NCBI GenBank assembly: GCA_947166155.1
Contig: CAMVDC010000002.1
Span: forward strand, 1-56,310
DNA from: an uncultured Prevotellaceae bacterium
Lineage (GTDB): Bacteria; Bacteroidota; Bacteroidia; Bacteroidales; Bacteroidaceae
DNA length: 56,310 nt
Reading direction: 5' to 3'
Part shown: positions 19,512 to 27,556 of the stretch, one piece after another
Layout of the letters: each line of letters opens with the position of its first letter
Position numbering within the stretch: position 1 is the first letter of the stretch
Notes under the pieces: model-generated
The model's input: only the letters and a program-made list of their open reading frames with translations
Told to the model about the DNA's origin: nothing
Database searches by the model: none
Position numbers and translations under genes: made by a program

Positions 19512-19662
19512 GTCCATGCGGAGTAAACTGTCAGTCCATGCGGAGTAAACTGTCAGTCCATGCGGTGTAAACTGTCAGTCCATGCGGAGTAAACTGTCAG
19601 TCCGAACGGTGTAAACTGTCAGTCCGAACGGTGTAAACTGTCAGTCCGAACGGCTCGGACTG
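19512..19662. repeat. 22-bp tandem repeat array, 7 units
   Basis: Units start at 19512, 19534, 19556, 19578, 19600, 19622 and 19644, an exact period of 22. The first four contain CCATGCGGAGTAAACTG (one with GTGTAA); units 5-6 contain CCGAACGGTGTAAACTG; the seventh is cut short by a hairpin. The core TGCGGAGTAA is also found in the left half of the array at 35921-36052. The array occupies the gap between two decayed genes. Confidence 0.95.
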
Positions 19663-19667
19663 TTTTT
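19642..19667 (+). terminator. Terminator-like hairpin formed by the last repeat unit
   Basis: CAGTCCGA (19642-19649) pairs perfectly with TCGGACTG (19655-19662) around a 5-nt loop, followed by five T residues on the plus strand. No plus-strand gene lies upstream, so either the array itself is transcribed or this is a relic. Confidence 0.6.
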
Positions 19668-19882
19668 GAATCATGAGAGAATGCCACGCACCAATGCTCT
19701 CGGCAAGTGCCAATTTGCTATGTTGGGAAGTAAAATGAGGGCGAAAATACATTTTATGTGCTTTCCTGTGCTTGTGTATCAGTTTTTTACTAAATTTGTA
19801 ATCTAAGCCGAAAGACTTAAACTACCTCGACGATTACTGCTGACATACAGTCAAAAATATATAAACACATATATATTATATT

Positions 19883-20210
19883 ATGAAGCGACTATGTATT
19901 TTTGTCGTAGCACTGATGGCCGGATTCACCGTGCCGGCTATCGGTTCCGACGAGGTAGATTCTTTCTATGATGCTAAACGAGTATGGCTCGGCCCGCGGC
20001 AATCGACGTCAGGCAGTGGGCGAGCAAGTAATGGAATGGTGTGGCGATGATGCCGTGTTTTTCGACAAGGCTCCGTAACTCATCCCCACGATGAGCGACA
20101 CGGAGCGCAAACTGACGGATGTGGCCGAGCGCCTCGGCTTCTACGATGCGCCACACCTCGTCAGATCGTGGCGTGCAACTTATGGGAATACCCCTATGGG
20201 TGGGGCATAA
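19883..20210 (+). pseudogene. Decayed exported/AraC-type regulator gene
   Basis: An ATG at 19883 opens a signal-peptide-like start MKRLCIFVVALMAGFTVPAIGSDEVDSFYD, but this frame stops after 55 codons (20048). A shifted frame continues GNRRQAVGEQVMEWCGDDAVFFDKAP and hits TAA at 20076. The same frame then resumes with ERKLTDVAERLGFYDAP and RSWRATYGNTP before TAA at 20208. That last stretch closely resembles the second helix-turn-helix of AraC-family regulators (DVAxxLGFxDxxxFxRxFKxxYGxTP). The simplest reading is an internally deleted, frameshifted membrane-bound AraC-type regulator keeping only its two ends. A -7 box TAAATTTG lies at 19791-19798. The region 19668-19882 otherwise holds nothing I recognise. 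Confidence 0.6.
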
Positions 20211-20231
20211 GGGGTGCTGGCACACCTGCAA

Positions 20232-20279
20232 AAGAGAGACTGGATAGGGAAACACACCCTGTCCAGTCTCTCTCTCTTA
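20232..20279 (-). terminator. Terminator after ddh
   Basis: A long hairpin pairs GAGAGACTGGAtAGGG with CCCTgTCCAGTCTCTC, with a short T run on the minus strand. It lies 53 bp after the ddh stop. Confidence 0.8.
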
Positions 20280-20331
20280 TGCCAGTATGTATCGTGATGA
20301 GGCTTTAGTAAGTCCCAGGCCGAGATGGCCC

Positions 20332-21216
20332 CTACACCAGCTGTCGAATGATGTCCTCGCGATTGCCGGGTAGCATGTCGATGACTGGGAGCTCGATCAT
20401 GGTGTAGGCTCCCGGTTGCTGGCGCATGGCGGCGCGTGCCACACTGACGAGCACCTGGGCGGTGAGTGCTGGGTTGTTGATCTTCATGTTGAACTCGAAG
20501 AGCTGGTTGTGGGTCTTGCCCGACACGCCTTTGCGCACAAGGTTGACACCATGGCCTACGTCGTTGAGCTCCTCGACCGAGGGTACTTGCACGACGTGGG
20601 TCTCGTCGTTCACGAAGTAGGCATCGGCCTTGATGGCTGCCTCGATGGTCTTGAAGTCGGCTCCATCTTCAAGCTCTACGTACACCATGCGGCGGTGTAT
20701 GCCTGTACCCACAGGTATGGTCATCGAGAGTGCGTCGCGAACTCCGGGTATGGCGCGCACGGCTACGGAGTGACCCATGGAGCGGCCGGGTCCGAAGTTG
20801 GTGTAGCTGATGCCGCGTGGTGCAAGGCATTGCATGAGGGTGCGCACGATGGAGCCGCTGCCCGGGTCCCATCCGGCGCTGATGATGCTCACGACGCCGT
20901 GCTGCTTGGCTATGGGGTCGAGGGCGCGACGGAGGTCGACGATACTGGTGTGGATGTCGAACGAGTCGACGGTGTTGATGCCCATGGCGAGGCATTGACG
21001 GGCGTACTCTTCAACCTTGCGGGTGGGGGTGGCGAGTATGGCTACATCCACCTTGCCCAGCTGGCTGATGTCGGTCACTACGGGATATCCGTCGATAGTG
21101 GATTCGCTTGCCTTGCGGCGCACGATGCCGACACACTCCATGTCGGGCGCTGCCTCGAGGGCTTCGAGTGCATAACGGCCTATGTTGCCGTATCCTACGA
21201 TTGCTACTTTTGTCAT
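20332..21216 (-). CDS. ddh: meso-Diaminopimelate D-dehydrogenase
   Basis: 294 residues. The enzyme reductively aminates tetrahydrodipicolinate to meso-diaminopimelate with NADPH and ammonia, a one-step route to the lysine and peptidoglycan precursor (EC 1.4.1.16). The N-terminal Rossmann motif is GYGNIGRYALEAL (residues 8-20), followed by VRRKAS, expected for NADP binding. The substrate-domain motif SAGWDPGSGS is typical of the family, as are FGPGRSMGHS and the C-terminal NPALTAQVLVSVARA. Length fits (about 295-330). It is separated from secDF by a terminator and followed by its own terminator; no clear promoter box is visible in the 57 bp upstream before that terminator. Confidence 0.93.
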   Translation of the reverse strand: MTKVAIVGYGNIGRYALEALEAAPDMECVGIVRRKASESTIDGYPVVTDISQLGKVDVAILATPTRKVEEYARQCLAMGINTVDSFDIHTSIVDLRRALDPIAKQHGVVSIISAGWDPGSGSIVRTLMQCLAPRGISYTNFGPGRSMGHSVAVRAIPGVRDALSMTIPVGTGIHRRMVYVELEDGADFKTIEAAIKADAYFVNDETHVVQVPSVEELNDVGHGVNLVRKGVSGKTHNQLFEFNMKINNPALTAQVLVSVARAAMRQQPGAYTMIELPVIDMLPGNREDIIRQLV

Positions 21217-21269
21217 AATGTAAATGAATGTGTTTGTGTTTGTGTGTGTATGTATTCCCTTAATTTATA

Positions 21270-21307
21270 TAAAATGCCCCTCTACCCAGGGGAGGACAGA
21301 GGGGCAT
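21270..21307 (-). terminator. Terminator after secDF
   Basis: A 10-bp perfect stem ATGCCCCTCT/AGAGGGGCAT (21274-21283 with 21298-21307) with a 14-nt loop is followed on the minus strand by TTTTATAT. It begins 12 bp beyond the secDF stop. Confidence 0.88.
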
Positions 21308-21318
21308 GGTGGGGATGA

Positions 21319-24300
21319 TTATGCTTCGGTTTCTTCTTCCTTAATCTTGCGTCCCAGCACGAGGTATGCTGTAGGAGCTGCGATGAAGAGTGATGAAGTG
21401 GTACCGATGAGCACACCGAGTATCATGGCGAATGCGAAGCTGCGGATGCTGTCACCACCGAAGATGAAGATACAGAGCAGCACGATGAGGGTTGATACTG
21501 AGGTGTTGATGGTACGTGCCAATGTGGAGTTGAGCGACTGGTTGAACACGAGTTGCTTGTCGCGCTTCGGGTAGAGCTTCAACTCTTCACGGATACGGTC
21601 GAAGATGACCACCTTGTCGTTGATTGAATAACCGATGGCGGTAAGGATGGCACCGATGAAGGTCTGGTCGATTTCGAGCGAGAATCCTATCCAACCCCAA
21701 CAGAGTGAGTAGACACCGATGATGAGCACGGTATCGAGTGTCAGTGCTACGACTGAACCGACAGAGAATGCCACGTTGCGGAAGCGGATGAGGATGTAGA
21801 TGAAGATTGCGATGAGGGCAAGAATCACTGACCAGATAGCGCCGTAGGTGATGTCCTCAGCTATTGAAGGACCCACCTTCTGTGAACTGATGATTGAACC
21901 ACCGGTGCGGTTGTCGCGGTCGATGAAGTGCTCGAGTGTCACTGTTGAGCCGTCAATCTGTCCACCTTCTACAAGGGTTTCATAGATTGTCTTCTCGATT
22001 TCAGCATCCACGTTCTCACCGTTTTCGTTGATACGATAGTTGGTCGAGATACGGACCATCTTCTTGTCGGTACCGAGGGCGATGACCTGAGTCGTAACTT
22101 TGTCGACATCTTCCTCGGCAGCTGCACGCTCCTGGAACTTGTTTGACAGGTTGGTGCGGATGTCCTCGGGCTCTACTTCGGTCACGAATTCAACCTTGTA
22201 GTTGCGTCCACCAGTGAAGTCGATTGACTGGCTGAGGCCACGTACTGCAAACGAGATGAGGCAGATGATGAGGAATGTGCCGAATGCGATGAACGACTTC
22301 TTGTATACACCCATGAAGTTGTACTTGGTTCCCTGCATCAGGTTCTTGGAGATGCTGGTAGTGAAGGTGAGGTCGAGCCACTTGTCGCGGTTGAGGAAGT
22401 GTTCGTAGCATATACGAGTCAACCATACAGCGGTGAAGAATGAGCAGACGATACCGATGATGAGTGTCGTTGCGAATCCCTTGATAGGTCCTGTTCCGAA
22501 GTAGAAGAGGATGATACCGGTGATGATTGAAGTGACGTTAGAGTCGAGGATTGCCGAGAATGCATTGCTGTAACCGGCTGCCACGGCGTTCTTCAGGTTC
22601 TTGCCACCCTTCAGCTCTTCCTTCGTACGCTCGTAGATGAGCACGTTGGCATCGACTGCCATACCGAGGGTGAGCACCATACCTGCGATTCCCGACATGG
22701 TGAGTGCGGCTGAGAGCGAGGTGAGGATACCCAGTGTGAAGAAGAAGTTGAGCAACAGGGCGCAGTTGGCTACCATACCTGGGCGGAAGCCGTACATCAC
22801 GCACATGTATATCATAAGGATAACGAAGGCGATGATGAACGAGATGAAGCCTGCGTTGATTGACTCTTGGCCGAGCGATGGACCTACGATGTCTTCCTGT
22901 ACGATTTGCATTGGTGCCGGCATCTTACCTGACGAGAGCACATTGGCGAGGTCCTTGGTCTCCTGTGTGGTGAACGAACCTGTGATTTGTGTGCTACCGC
23001 CAGTGATGGCATTCTGCACGTTAGGTGCGCTGTAGACTATATCGTCGAGCACAACGGCTACGCAGTGATCTTTGTTGGCTTCGGTCAGTGCTGCCCATTT
23101 GCGCGAACCTTCGGTGTTCATCTTCATAGTGACGCATGGACGTCCAAACTCGTCGAACGATTCCTTTGACTCGGTCACTACTTCACCCTCGAGTGGTGCG
23201 CGGCCATTCTGTCCGGTCATGCGGATGGCGTAGAGTGGATAGATGCGTCCGGCCTTGTCTTCTGATTTCACGCCCCACTTGAGCGACATGTCGGATGGCA
23301 ATACTTGCTTTGCTACGTCGGAGTGGAAGAGTGCGTTGATTTCAGCTGTATCTGATGCAAGTGCATATCCCACCATACATCCGGCAGCTCCCTGCATGGG
23401 TTGCAGCATGGCGAAGAGTGGGTTTTGTGCTTTTGCCTTGGCTATAGCAGCTTCGTCGGTTTCTGTGCTGCGGATGGCTGGTGTCTGGTCGGATGCCACT
23501 TGTTCCAGCAGGTTCTCTTCGTTGGCTGTGGTGTCGGTAGTTTCAGCCACCTCTGCCACTTCGGTTGCTTCAGCCGCTTCGGTTGCTTCGGTTTCAGTCA
23601 CTTCGGCAGTTTCGGTTTCAGCCACTTCGATGTCCTCGGTGCCTTCTTCCACTTGCTGTGAGTTGCGCAGTGCGGTGTTGAGTTGGTTGAGGTATGGCAG
23701 TGCTACTTGTGTGTCGTAGGTCTCCCAGAATTCGAGGTTGGCACTTCCTTGCAGCAGCTTTCTGACACGTTCAGGCTCTTTGATACCAGGTAGTTCAATC
23801 ATGATTCGTCCTGATTGTCCTTCCACCCTCTGGATGTTTGGCTGAACGACTCCGAAGCGGTCGATACGGTTGCGGAGCACGAGGAACGAGTTGTCGATTG
23901 CGGCGTTTACTTCATCGCGCAAAACGCTTTCCACCTCGCTGTCGCTTGAGTTGGTGCCTACTTTGCCCTTCAGCTTCTGCGTGGCAAACACCTGTGCGAG
24001 CTTGGCGTCGGGCGCATTTTTCTTATAGGCTTTGATAAACAGTGTGATAAAGTCGCTCTGGCTTTCTACTGCTTGCTTTTGTGCTTCGCTTACAGCAGCT
24101 ACGAATGCAGAGTCGGTTTTGTGGTCGGCTAATGCCTTTACTACTTCAGGCACTGATACTTCCATGATGACGTTCATACCGCCCTTGAGGTCGAGACCCA
24201 GTCCGATGGCGGTTTCGCGGCATTGCTTCAGGTTGTAGTTGCCCAAGTAGAACGGAGTCGTGCTAAGCGAATCCAGATAGAGTTCTGCTTGCTTCTCTTC

Positions 24301-24414
24301 CATCTTTGATGCCTTGTTCTCTACGTAGTTTGTAACTACCGAGAACGACAGATAGAAGATGCAGATAAGTGTCAGCGCAATGGCTAAGCACTTAACAAAT
24401 CCTTTGTTTTGCAT
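21319..24414 (-). CDS. secDF: Fused protein translocase subunit SecDF
   Basis: A 1031-residue SecD-SecF fusion, the usual form in Bacteroidetes. It has twelve predicted membrane segments and uses the proton-motive force to pull secreted proteins out of SecYEG on the periplasmic side. SecD motifs include the GLGLDLKGGMNVIMEV start and GRIMIELPGI. The SecD membrane half contains GMAVDANVLIYERTKEE; the SecF half starts near residue 690 with FTGGRNYKVEF and GYSINDKVVIFDRIREE. Between the P1-domain parts (about residues 250-320) is an unusual low-complexity insertion dominated by E, T, A and V. It has a terminator downstream and an A-rich leader upstream. Given the number of exported proteins in this window, its role in secretion is evident. 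Confidence 0.96.
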   Translation of the reverse strand: MQNKGFVKCLAIALTLICIFYLSFSVVTNYVENKASKMEEKQAELYLDSLSTTPFYLGNYNLKQCRETAIGLGLDLKGGMNVIMEVSVPEVVKALADHKTDSAFVAAVSEAQKQAVESQSDFITLFIKAYKKNAPDAKLAQVFATQKLKGKVGTNSSDSEVESVLRDEVNAAIDNSFLVLRNRIDRFGVVQPNIQRVEGQSGRIMIELPGIKEPERVRKLLQGSANLEFWETYDTQVALPYLNQLNTALRNSQQVEEGTEDIEVAETETAEVTETEATEAAEATEVAEVAETTDTTANEENLLEQVASDQTPAIRSTETDEAAIAKAKAQNPLFAMLQPMQGAAGCMVGYALASDTAEINALFHSDVAKQVLPSDMSLKWGVKSEDKAGRIYPLYAIRMTGQNGRAPLEGEVVTESKESFDEFGRPCVTMKMNTEGSRKWAALTEANKDHCVAVVLDDIVYSAPNVQNAITGGSTQITGSFTTQETKDLANVLSSGKMPAPMQIVQEDIVGPSLGQESINAGFISFIIAFVILMIYMCVMYGFRPGMVANCALLLNFFFTLGILTSLSAALTMSGIAGMVLTLGMAVDANVLIYERTKEELKGGKNLKNAVAAGYSNAFSAILDSNVTSIITGIILFYFGTGPIKGFATTLIIGIVCSFFTAVWLTRICYEHFLNRDKWLDLTFTTSISKNLMQGTKYNFMGVYKKSFIAFGTFLIICLISFAVRGLSQSIDFTGGRNYKVEFVTEVEPEDIRTNLSNKFQERAAAEEDVDKVTTQVIALGTDKKMVRISTNYRINENGENVDAEIEKTIYETLVEGGQIDGSTVTLEHFIDRDNRTGGSIISSQKVGPSIAEDITYGAIWSVILALIAIFIYILIRFRNVAFSVGSVVALTLDTVLIIGVYSLCWGWIGFSLEIDQTFIGAILTAIGYSINDKVVIFDRIREELKLYPKRDKQLVFNQSLNSTLARTINTSVSTLIVLLCIFIFGGDSIRSFAFAMILGVLIGTTSSLFIAAPTAYLVLGRKIKEEETEA

Positions 24415-24434
24415 TGTTGATAATTAAAGTTGTT

Positions 24435-24480
24435 TATTTGTTTATTGTTTTGTTTTTTATTTGTTTATTGTTTTGTTTTT
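24435..24480. repeat. 23-bp duplicate in the secDF leader
   Basis: TATTTGTTTATTG followed by TTTTGTTTT occurs twice (24435 and 24458). In the minus-strand mRNA this is an A/C-rich unstructured leader just upstream of the secDF start, which in Bacteroidetes can replace a Shine-Dalgarno site. Confidence 0.75.
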
Positions 24481-24541
24481 ATGCACACTTTTTGCGCCGC
24501 ATTGCCTTGGGGCTGTGCGGTGCATTGTTTATTTCGAGCTG

Positions 24542-24549
24542 CAAATATA
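24542..24549 (-). promoter_or_regulatory. Probable -7 box for secDF
   Basis: Minus strand TATATTTG matches TAnnTTTG, 128 bp before the secDF start. No -33 TTTG stands at the expected distance, so confidence is moderate. Confidence 0.55.
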
Positions 24550-24564
24550 GTGTTTTTTTTGGAT

Positions 24565-25677
24565 TCATCGTATCTCTAACGTGCAAAAAATGGGATAATG
24601 GTCGCTTTCTTGCACTGTTTTGTCTACTTTTGCTCCGTAGGATGTGAAACTTTCGCTTGCCAGGATGTGGTCGATGCGGAAGTACATGGCGTGGCGGTTG
24701 TACGACCATCCGGGCCCGTTGCCCGACTGTGTGTAGGCGTCGTTGAGCCGACGGGTGAGGCGGTGGTGTACGTAGGATACGGGTGAGTCGTTGAAGTCGC
24801 CGCACACTATGACGTGGCGGTGGGTGGTGAGCAGGCTGTCGATTCTCGTCCCGATGATGTCGGCTTGCCCGGCGCGCAGGCTGTTGGCTTTGGCCAGTTT
24901 GCCTTCGAGCCACCAGAAACTCTTGGTCATGTCGATGACGGCTTCGTCGGCGGGGTCGGATGGGGTGTTGTCGCCTATCATGGCCGAGTTCTTTATCATT
25001 TGCTTATACATCAATTTGTCGTCGTCGTCGAGTTGGTAGGACTCGAGGTGGAGGTTGATGACCACTATCGTGTCGCCATCGGCGTCGAGGGTGTATTCAC
25101 ATCCTGATGCCGACTTGGTGTTGAGGAGTAGTGTGTCGGAGGTGAGGATGGGGTAGCGCGAGAGTATCGCGTTTTTATTATCTTTCTCGTTGTCGACCAT
25201 GATGTGGGGGTATGCCCGCTCGAGGCGTGAGCGTATTGCCTCGTGTTTTATCTTGCTGACTTCTTGCAGGCACACGATGTCGGCCTCGGATGTCGTGATG
25301 TATTCAATGACCGAGCTGTCGCCCTGGTCGAGGGCCTTGCCTCCGAACGAGTATACGTTGTATGACAGTACCTTGAGTGTCTTGCCCGTGGGTGTTCCCT
25401 GCATGGGGTTGATGGGGCAGTAGTCGCGAATGCTGTTCCAGCACAGGGCTATGCCTGCTATGCTTATCAGGGCGTATTTCCACTTGAATATGATCCACAT
25501 GACCATCATGGCGACGGTGGCCAGGATGCATGCCGGGAGCACCATGCCCAGGTACGACCAGTTGGGGAATTGGGCTGGGCTGAGGTAGACGGAGTAGGAG
25601 CATACCACCATGGCCAGCACCACTATGATGTTGATGATGGCGAGTGTCCAGACAATTATGTTGCGGAATATCTTCAT
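24565..25677 (-). CDS. Membrane-anchored endonuclease/exonuclease/phosphatase family protein
   Basis: 370 residues from the ATG at 25677 (MKIFRNIIVWTLAIIN). A longer start at 25725 would overlap the rhomboid gene and adds a basic stretch before the first membrane segment. Three hydrophobic segments fill the first 100 residues. The EEP domain follows with LSYNVYSFG, LQEVS (metal-binding Glu), INLHLES, the CGDFNDSP motif and the C-terminal SDHYPIF catalytic His. Family members cleave phosphodiesters in nucleic acids or phospholipid headgroups; the substrate here is unknown. The Bacteroidetes pairing of this gene 25 bp downstream of a rhomboid protease is common and suggests a shared envelope role. 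Confidence 0.85.
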   Translation of the reverse strand: MKIFRNIIVWTLAIINIIVVLAMVVCSYSVYLSPAQFPNWSYLGMVLPACILATVAMMVMWIIFKWKYALISIAGIALCWNSIRDYCPINPMQGTPTGKTLKVLSYNVYSFGGKALDQGDSSVIEYITTSEADIVCLQEVSKIKHEAIRSRLERAYPHIMVDNEKDNKNAILSRYPILTSDTLLLNTKSASGCEYTLDADGDTIVVINLHLESYQLDDDDKLMYKQMIKNSAMIGDNTPSDPADEAVIDMTKSFWWLEGKLAKANSLRAGQADIIGTRIDSLLTTHRHVIVCGDFNDSPVSYVHHRLTRRLNDAYTQSGNGPGWSYNRHAMYFRIDHILASESFTSYGAKVDKTVQESDHYPIFCTLEIR

Positions 25678-25702
25678 CCGTTTGTTGTGTTTTGGTCGTG
25701 GT

Positions 25703-26515
25703 TTATTTCCTGTTGCTTGCGTCAAACAGTCGCTGCTTCTCGCTCTCGGTGAGCGAACCGTAGCCGTCGTGGCGTATCTTGTCGAGTATGCGGTCGATTT
25801 CCTCGCTGTCGGCCTTGCGCTGCGCGTTGTATTCCCAGTCCTTGTTGTGTTCGTTTTTGTTGTAGGTCACCTCCATGTCGGGGCGTGTGGCTGTGGTGTG
25901 CCATCCAGCCTGCTGCCTGAAGTGCTGGCGTTGCTTTTGTGCCGATTTCTTCCAGAACATGATCATGATGAATCCGGCCAGCATGCCTGCCAGGTGTGCG
26001 GTGTGGGCTGTGAGGTCGCTTACGAAGAGTGCCGAGCCAAGCTCTATGAACACGTATCCGATGATGAGCCATTTGGCCTTGAACGGTATTGGCAGCGGGA
26101 AGATGAAAATGCGCTCGTTGGGGTATAGCATGCCGAATGCGAGCAGTATGCCGTAGATGGCGCCGCTGGCTCCCACGCATATGCTGAAGGGGTTGATGAG
26201 TCCGAGCAGTTGTCCGCCTTCCCACGCTATGGCGCCTGCCAGGCCGCACACGAAGTAGTAGATGAGGAACCGCTTGGTGCCGAGTGTGGGTTCGACGGTA
26301 CGGCCAAACATCCACAGGGCGAACATGTTGAGCACTATGTGCCATATATCCCGGTAGCTGTGTACGAACATATAGGTGATGGGTTGCCACGGCAGGAACC
26401 CATTGCTCAGCACGTAGTGCAGGCCGAAGAGTTCAGACACGTTGATTACGAACCCTATGATATAAACGGCTACGTTGACGATAAGTAGCCACTTCACTGC
26501 TTTCGACATCATCAT
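25703..26515 (-). CDS. Rhomboid family intramembrane serine protease
   Basis: 270 residues. The six-helix rhomboid core includes HIVLNMFALWMFG (oxyanion-side His and Asn, about 59-63), the catalytic serine in GASGAIYG (Ser118) and the catalytic histidine in HTAHLAGM (His174). The C-terminal 90 residues are a soluble basic/acidic tail ending in a helical SLTESEKQRLFDAS motif seen in Bacteroidetes rhomboids. It cleaves membrane-anchored substrates within the bilayer; substrates are unknown. The start is ambiguous by up to two codons (three consecutive Met codons). It is transcribed with the EEP gene. Confidence 0.92.
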   Translation of the reverse strand: MMMSKAVKWLLIVNVAVYIIGFVINVSELFGLHYVLSNGFLPWQPITYMFVHSYRDIWHIVLNMFALWMFGRTVEPTLGTKRFLIYYFVCGLAGAIAWEGGQLLGLINPFSICVGASGAIYGILLAFGMLYPNERIFIFPLPIPFKAKWLIIGYVFIELGSALFVSDLTAHTAHLAGMLAGFIMIMFWKKSAQKQRQHFRQQAGWHTTATRPDMEVTYNKNEHNKDWEYNAQRKADSEEIDRILDKIRHDGYGSLTESEKQRLFDASNRK

Positions 26516-26594
26516 CTTGACTTATGCATTTAATTGTGGTGAATTAATCAGTCATTACATTCTCTCTTGCTATTCAATCTTACATTAGCGGCTG

Positions 26595-26602
26595 CAAAGT
26601 TA
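26595..26602 (-). promoter_or_regulatory. Probable -7 box for the rhomboid operon
   Basis: Minus strand TAACTTTG, matching TAnnTTTG, 80 bp upstream of the rhomboid start. A TTG at 26622-26620 gives a slightly short 17-bp spacer. The 376-bp divergent gap (26516-26891) otherwise holds only the rpsO promoter. Confidence 0.6.
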
Positions 26603-26805
26603 CTACTTTTTTGTGAAACCAACAGCACGAACTTCCGATTTTTAAGTACTTTTAATGTTTTAATATATATATTTATGTATGTAATGACGCATTGCATGCC
26701 GATTTTTATGGCCGCAAAGTGTAAAAACGTGTGGTTGGACAAGGAAAATGTGGGTAAAACATCAAAAAAACATGAAATAATCATTTCCGATTGCGAAATA
26801 ATTCG

Positions 26806-26813
26806 TACCTTTG
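26806..26813 (+). promoter_or_regulatory. Probable -7 box for rpsO
   Basis: TACCTTTG matches the Bacteroidetes -7 consensus. The leader of about 70 nt contains a short hairpin CGCCC/GGGCG at about 26827-26842, which could be an S15 autoregulatory site, though this is only a suggestion. Confidence 0.65.
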
Positions 26814-26891
26814 CAGCCGCTTTTCGCCCGAAGGTGGGCGCCGGGCATGTAAGAATTCAATTTATTAGTAACACAAAAAACAAAAATCTCT

Positions 26892-27161
26892 ATGTACTTA
26901 GATTCAGCTAAGAAGCAAGAAATCTTTGGTAAGTACGGAAAGTCTAACACTGATACCGGTTCATGCGAGAGCCAGATAGCATTGTTTTCCTACCGTATCG
27001 ACCGTTTGACCGAGCACGTAAAGGCCAATCACAAAGATTATAGTACAAACAGAGCACTTGTAAGACTTGTAGGTCAGCGTCGCAGTTTGCTGAACTATCT
27101 CAAGCGCAAGGACATTGAGCGCTACCGCGCCATTGTTAAGGCTCTCGGTCTGCGTAAGTAA
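26892..27161 (+). CDS. rpsO: Ribosomal protein S15
   Basis: 89 residues, exactly the family length. It starts MYLDSAKKQEIFGKYG and carries the S15 signature in HVKANHKDYSTNRALVRLVGQRRSLLNYLKRKD, which contacts helix 22 of 16S rRNA early in 30S assembly. It is monocistronic, with a -7 box upstream and a strong terminator 36 bp downstream. Confidence 0.98.
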   Translation: MYLDSAKKQEIFGKYGKSNTDTGSCESQIALFSYRIDRLTEHVKANHKDYSTNRALVRLVGQRRSLLNYLKRKDIERYRAIVKALGLRK

Positions 27162-27196
27162 TCAGATTGCTTCACGACGACTAAAAACAAACAAAG

Positions 27197-27237
27197 CTAC
27201 GGGCGATGTGCATGTCACATCGCCCGTAGTCGTTTTT
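27197..27237 (+). terminator. Rho-independent terminator of rpsO
   Basis: A 14-bp perfect stem CTACGGGCGATGTG/CACATCGCCCGTAG with a 5-nt loop, followed by TCGTTTTT. The mirror side is A-rich, so it may also stop minus-strand transcripts coming from xerD. Confidence 0.95.
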
Positions 27238-27257
27238 GTGAGCATATAAGCGAAGCC

Positions 27258-27319
27258 CATTCCCAGTAGCGGGAACGGCGTTCCCACAAGCGGGAATGGC
27301 GTTCCCGCTACTGGGAATG
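27258..27319. repeat. Perfect 20-bp inverted repeat with internal GGGAA/TTCCC units
   Basis: The arms 27258-27277 and 27300-27319 are perfect reverse complements. The 22-bp centre itself contains TTCCC and GGGAA, so the whole can also be read as tandem copies of a GCGGGAAYGGCGTTCCC unit. It lies between convergent genes, directly beside a 22-bp repeat pair. Confidence 0.92.
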
Positions 27320-27323
27320 ATTC

Positions 27324-27363
27324 GCGAGTGCGCAGTCTCGGACCTGCGAGTGCGCGGTCGCAG
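27324..27363. repeat. 22-bp repeat pair of the GAGTGCGC type
   Basis: GCGAGTGCGC begins at 27324 and again at 27346, 22 bp apart. GAGTGCGC is the reverse complement of the GCGCACTC core seen at 11112-11213 and 36193-36214, so this is an inverted-orientation member of the same family. Confidence 0.8.
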
Positions 27364-27376
27364 TCGGATGCTCGCC

Positions 27377-27556
27377 TTACCAGAACTTGTTGTGCTCGCT
27401 GCTGTACTCAAATCCAGCTGCTTGCAGGGTGTCGGTCAGCCAGGCGGGGTCGATGTCGAGGTCGTCGCACAGGTCGTCGAGCGAGGCATATTGGTCTCTC
27501 AGTTTCATGTTGACGAAACTGAGCAGCATGATGGGGTCAGATGGAATGTTGGGCAT
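27377..27556 (-). CDS. DUF4250 domain small protein
   Basis: 59 residues, from the ATG at 27556 to the stop at 27377, too short for many gene finders. It begins MPNIPSDPIMLLSFVNMKLRD and continues YASLDDLCDDLDIDPAWLTDTL..AGFEYSSEHNKF, the DUF4250 pattern (PxDPxxLLSxVNxKLRDxYxSLDxLCDDxDxD). The function of the family is unknown. It overlaps the 3' end of xerD by 20 bp, so translation is probably coupled. Its end is only 14 bp from the 22-bp repeat pair. Confidence 0.88.
   Translation of the reverse strand: MPNIPSDPIMLLSFVNMKLRDQYASLDDLCDDLDIDPAWLTDTLQAAGFEYSSEHNKFW

Noticed and set aside
19512..19662. Regular repeats considered as a CRISPR array
   Set aside because: Units are directly contiguous with no unique spacers, only 22 bp long, and no cas genes are present. 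The same holds for all other arrays in the window.
26827..26842. Hairpin in the rpsO leader as a proven S15 riboregulator
   Set aside because: The 5-bp stem is too small to assign without conservation; it is mentioned only as a possibility.
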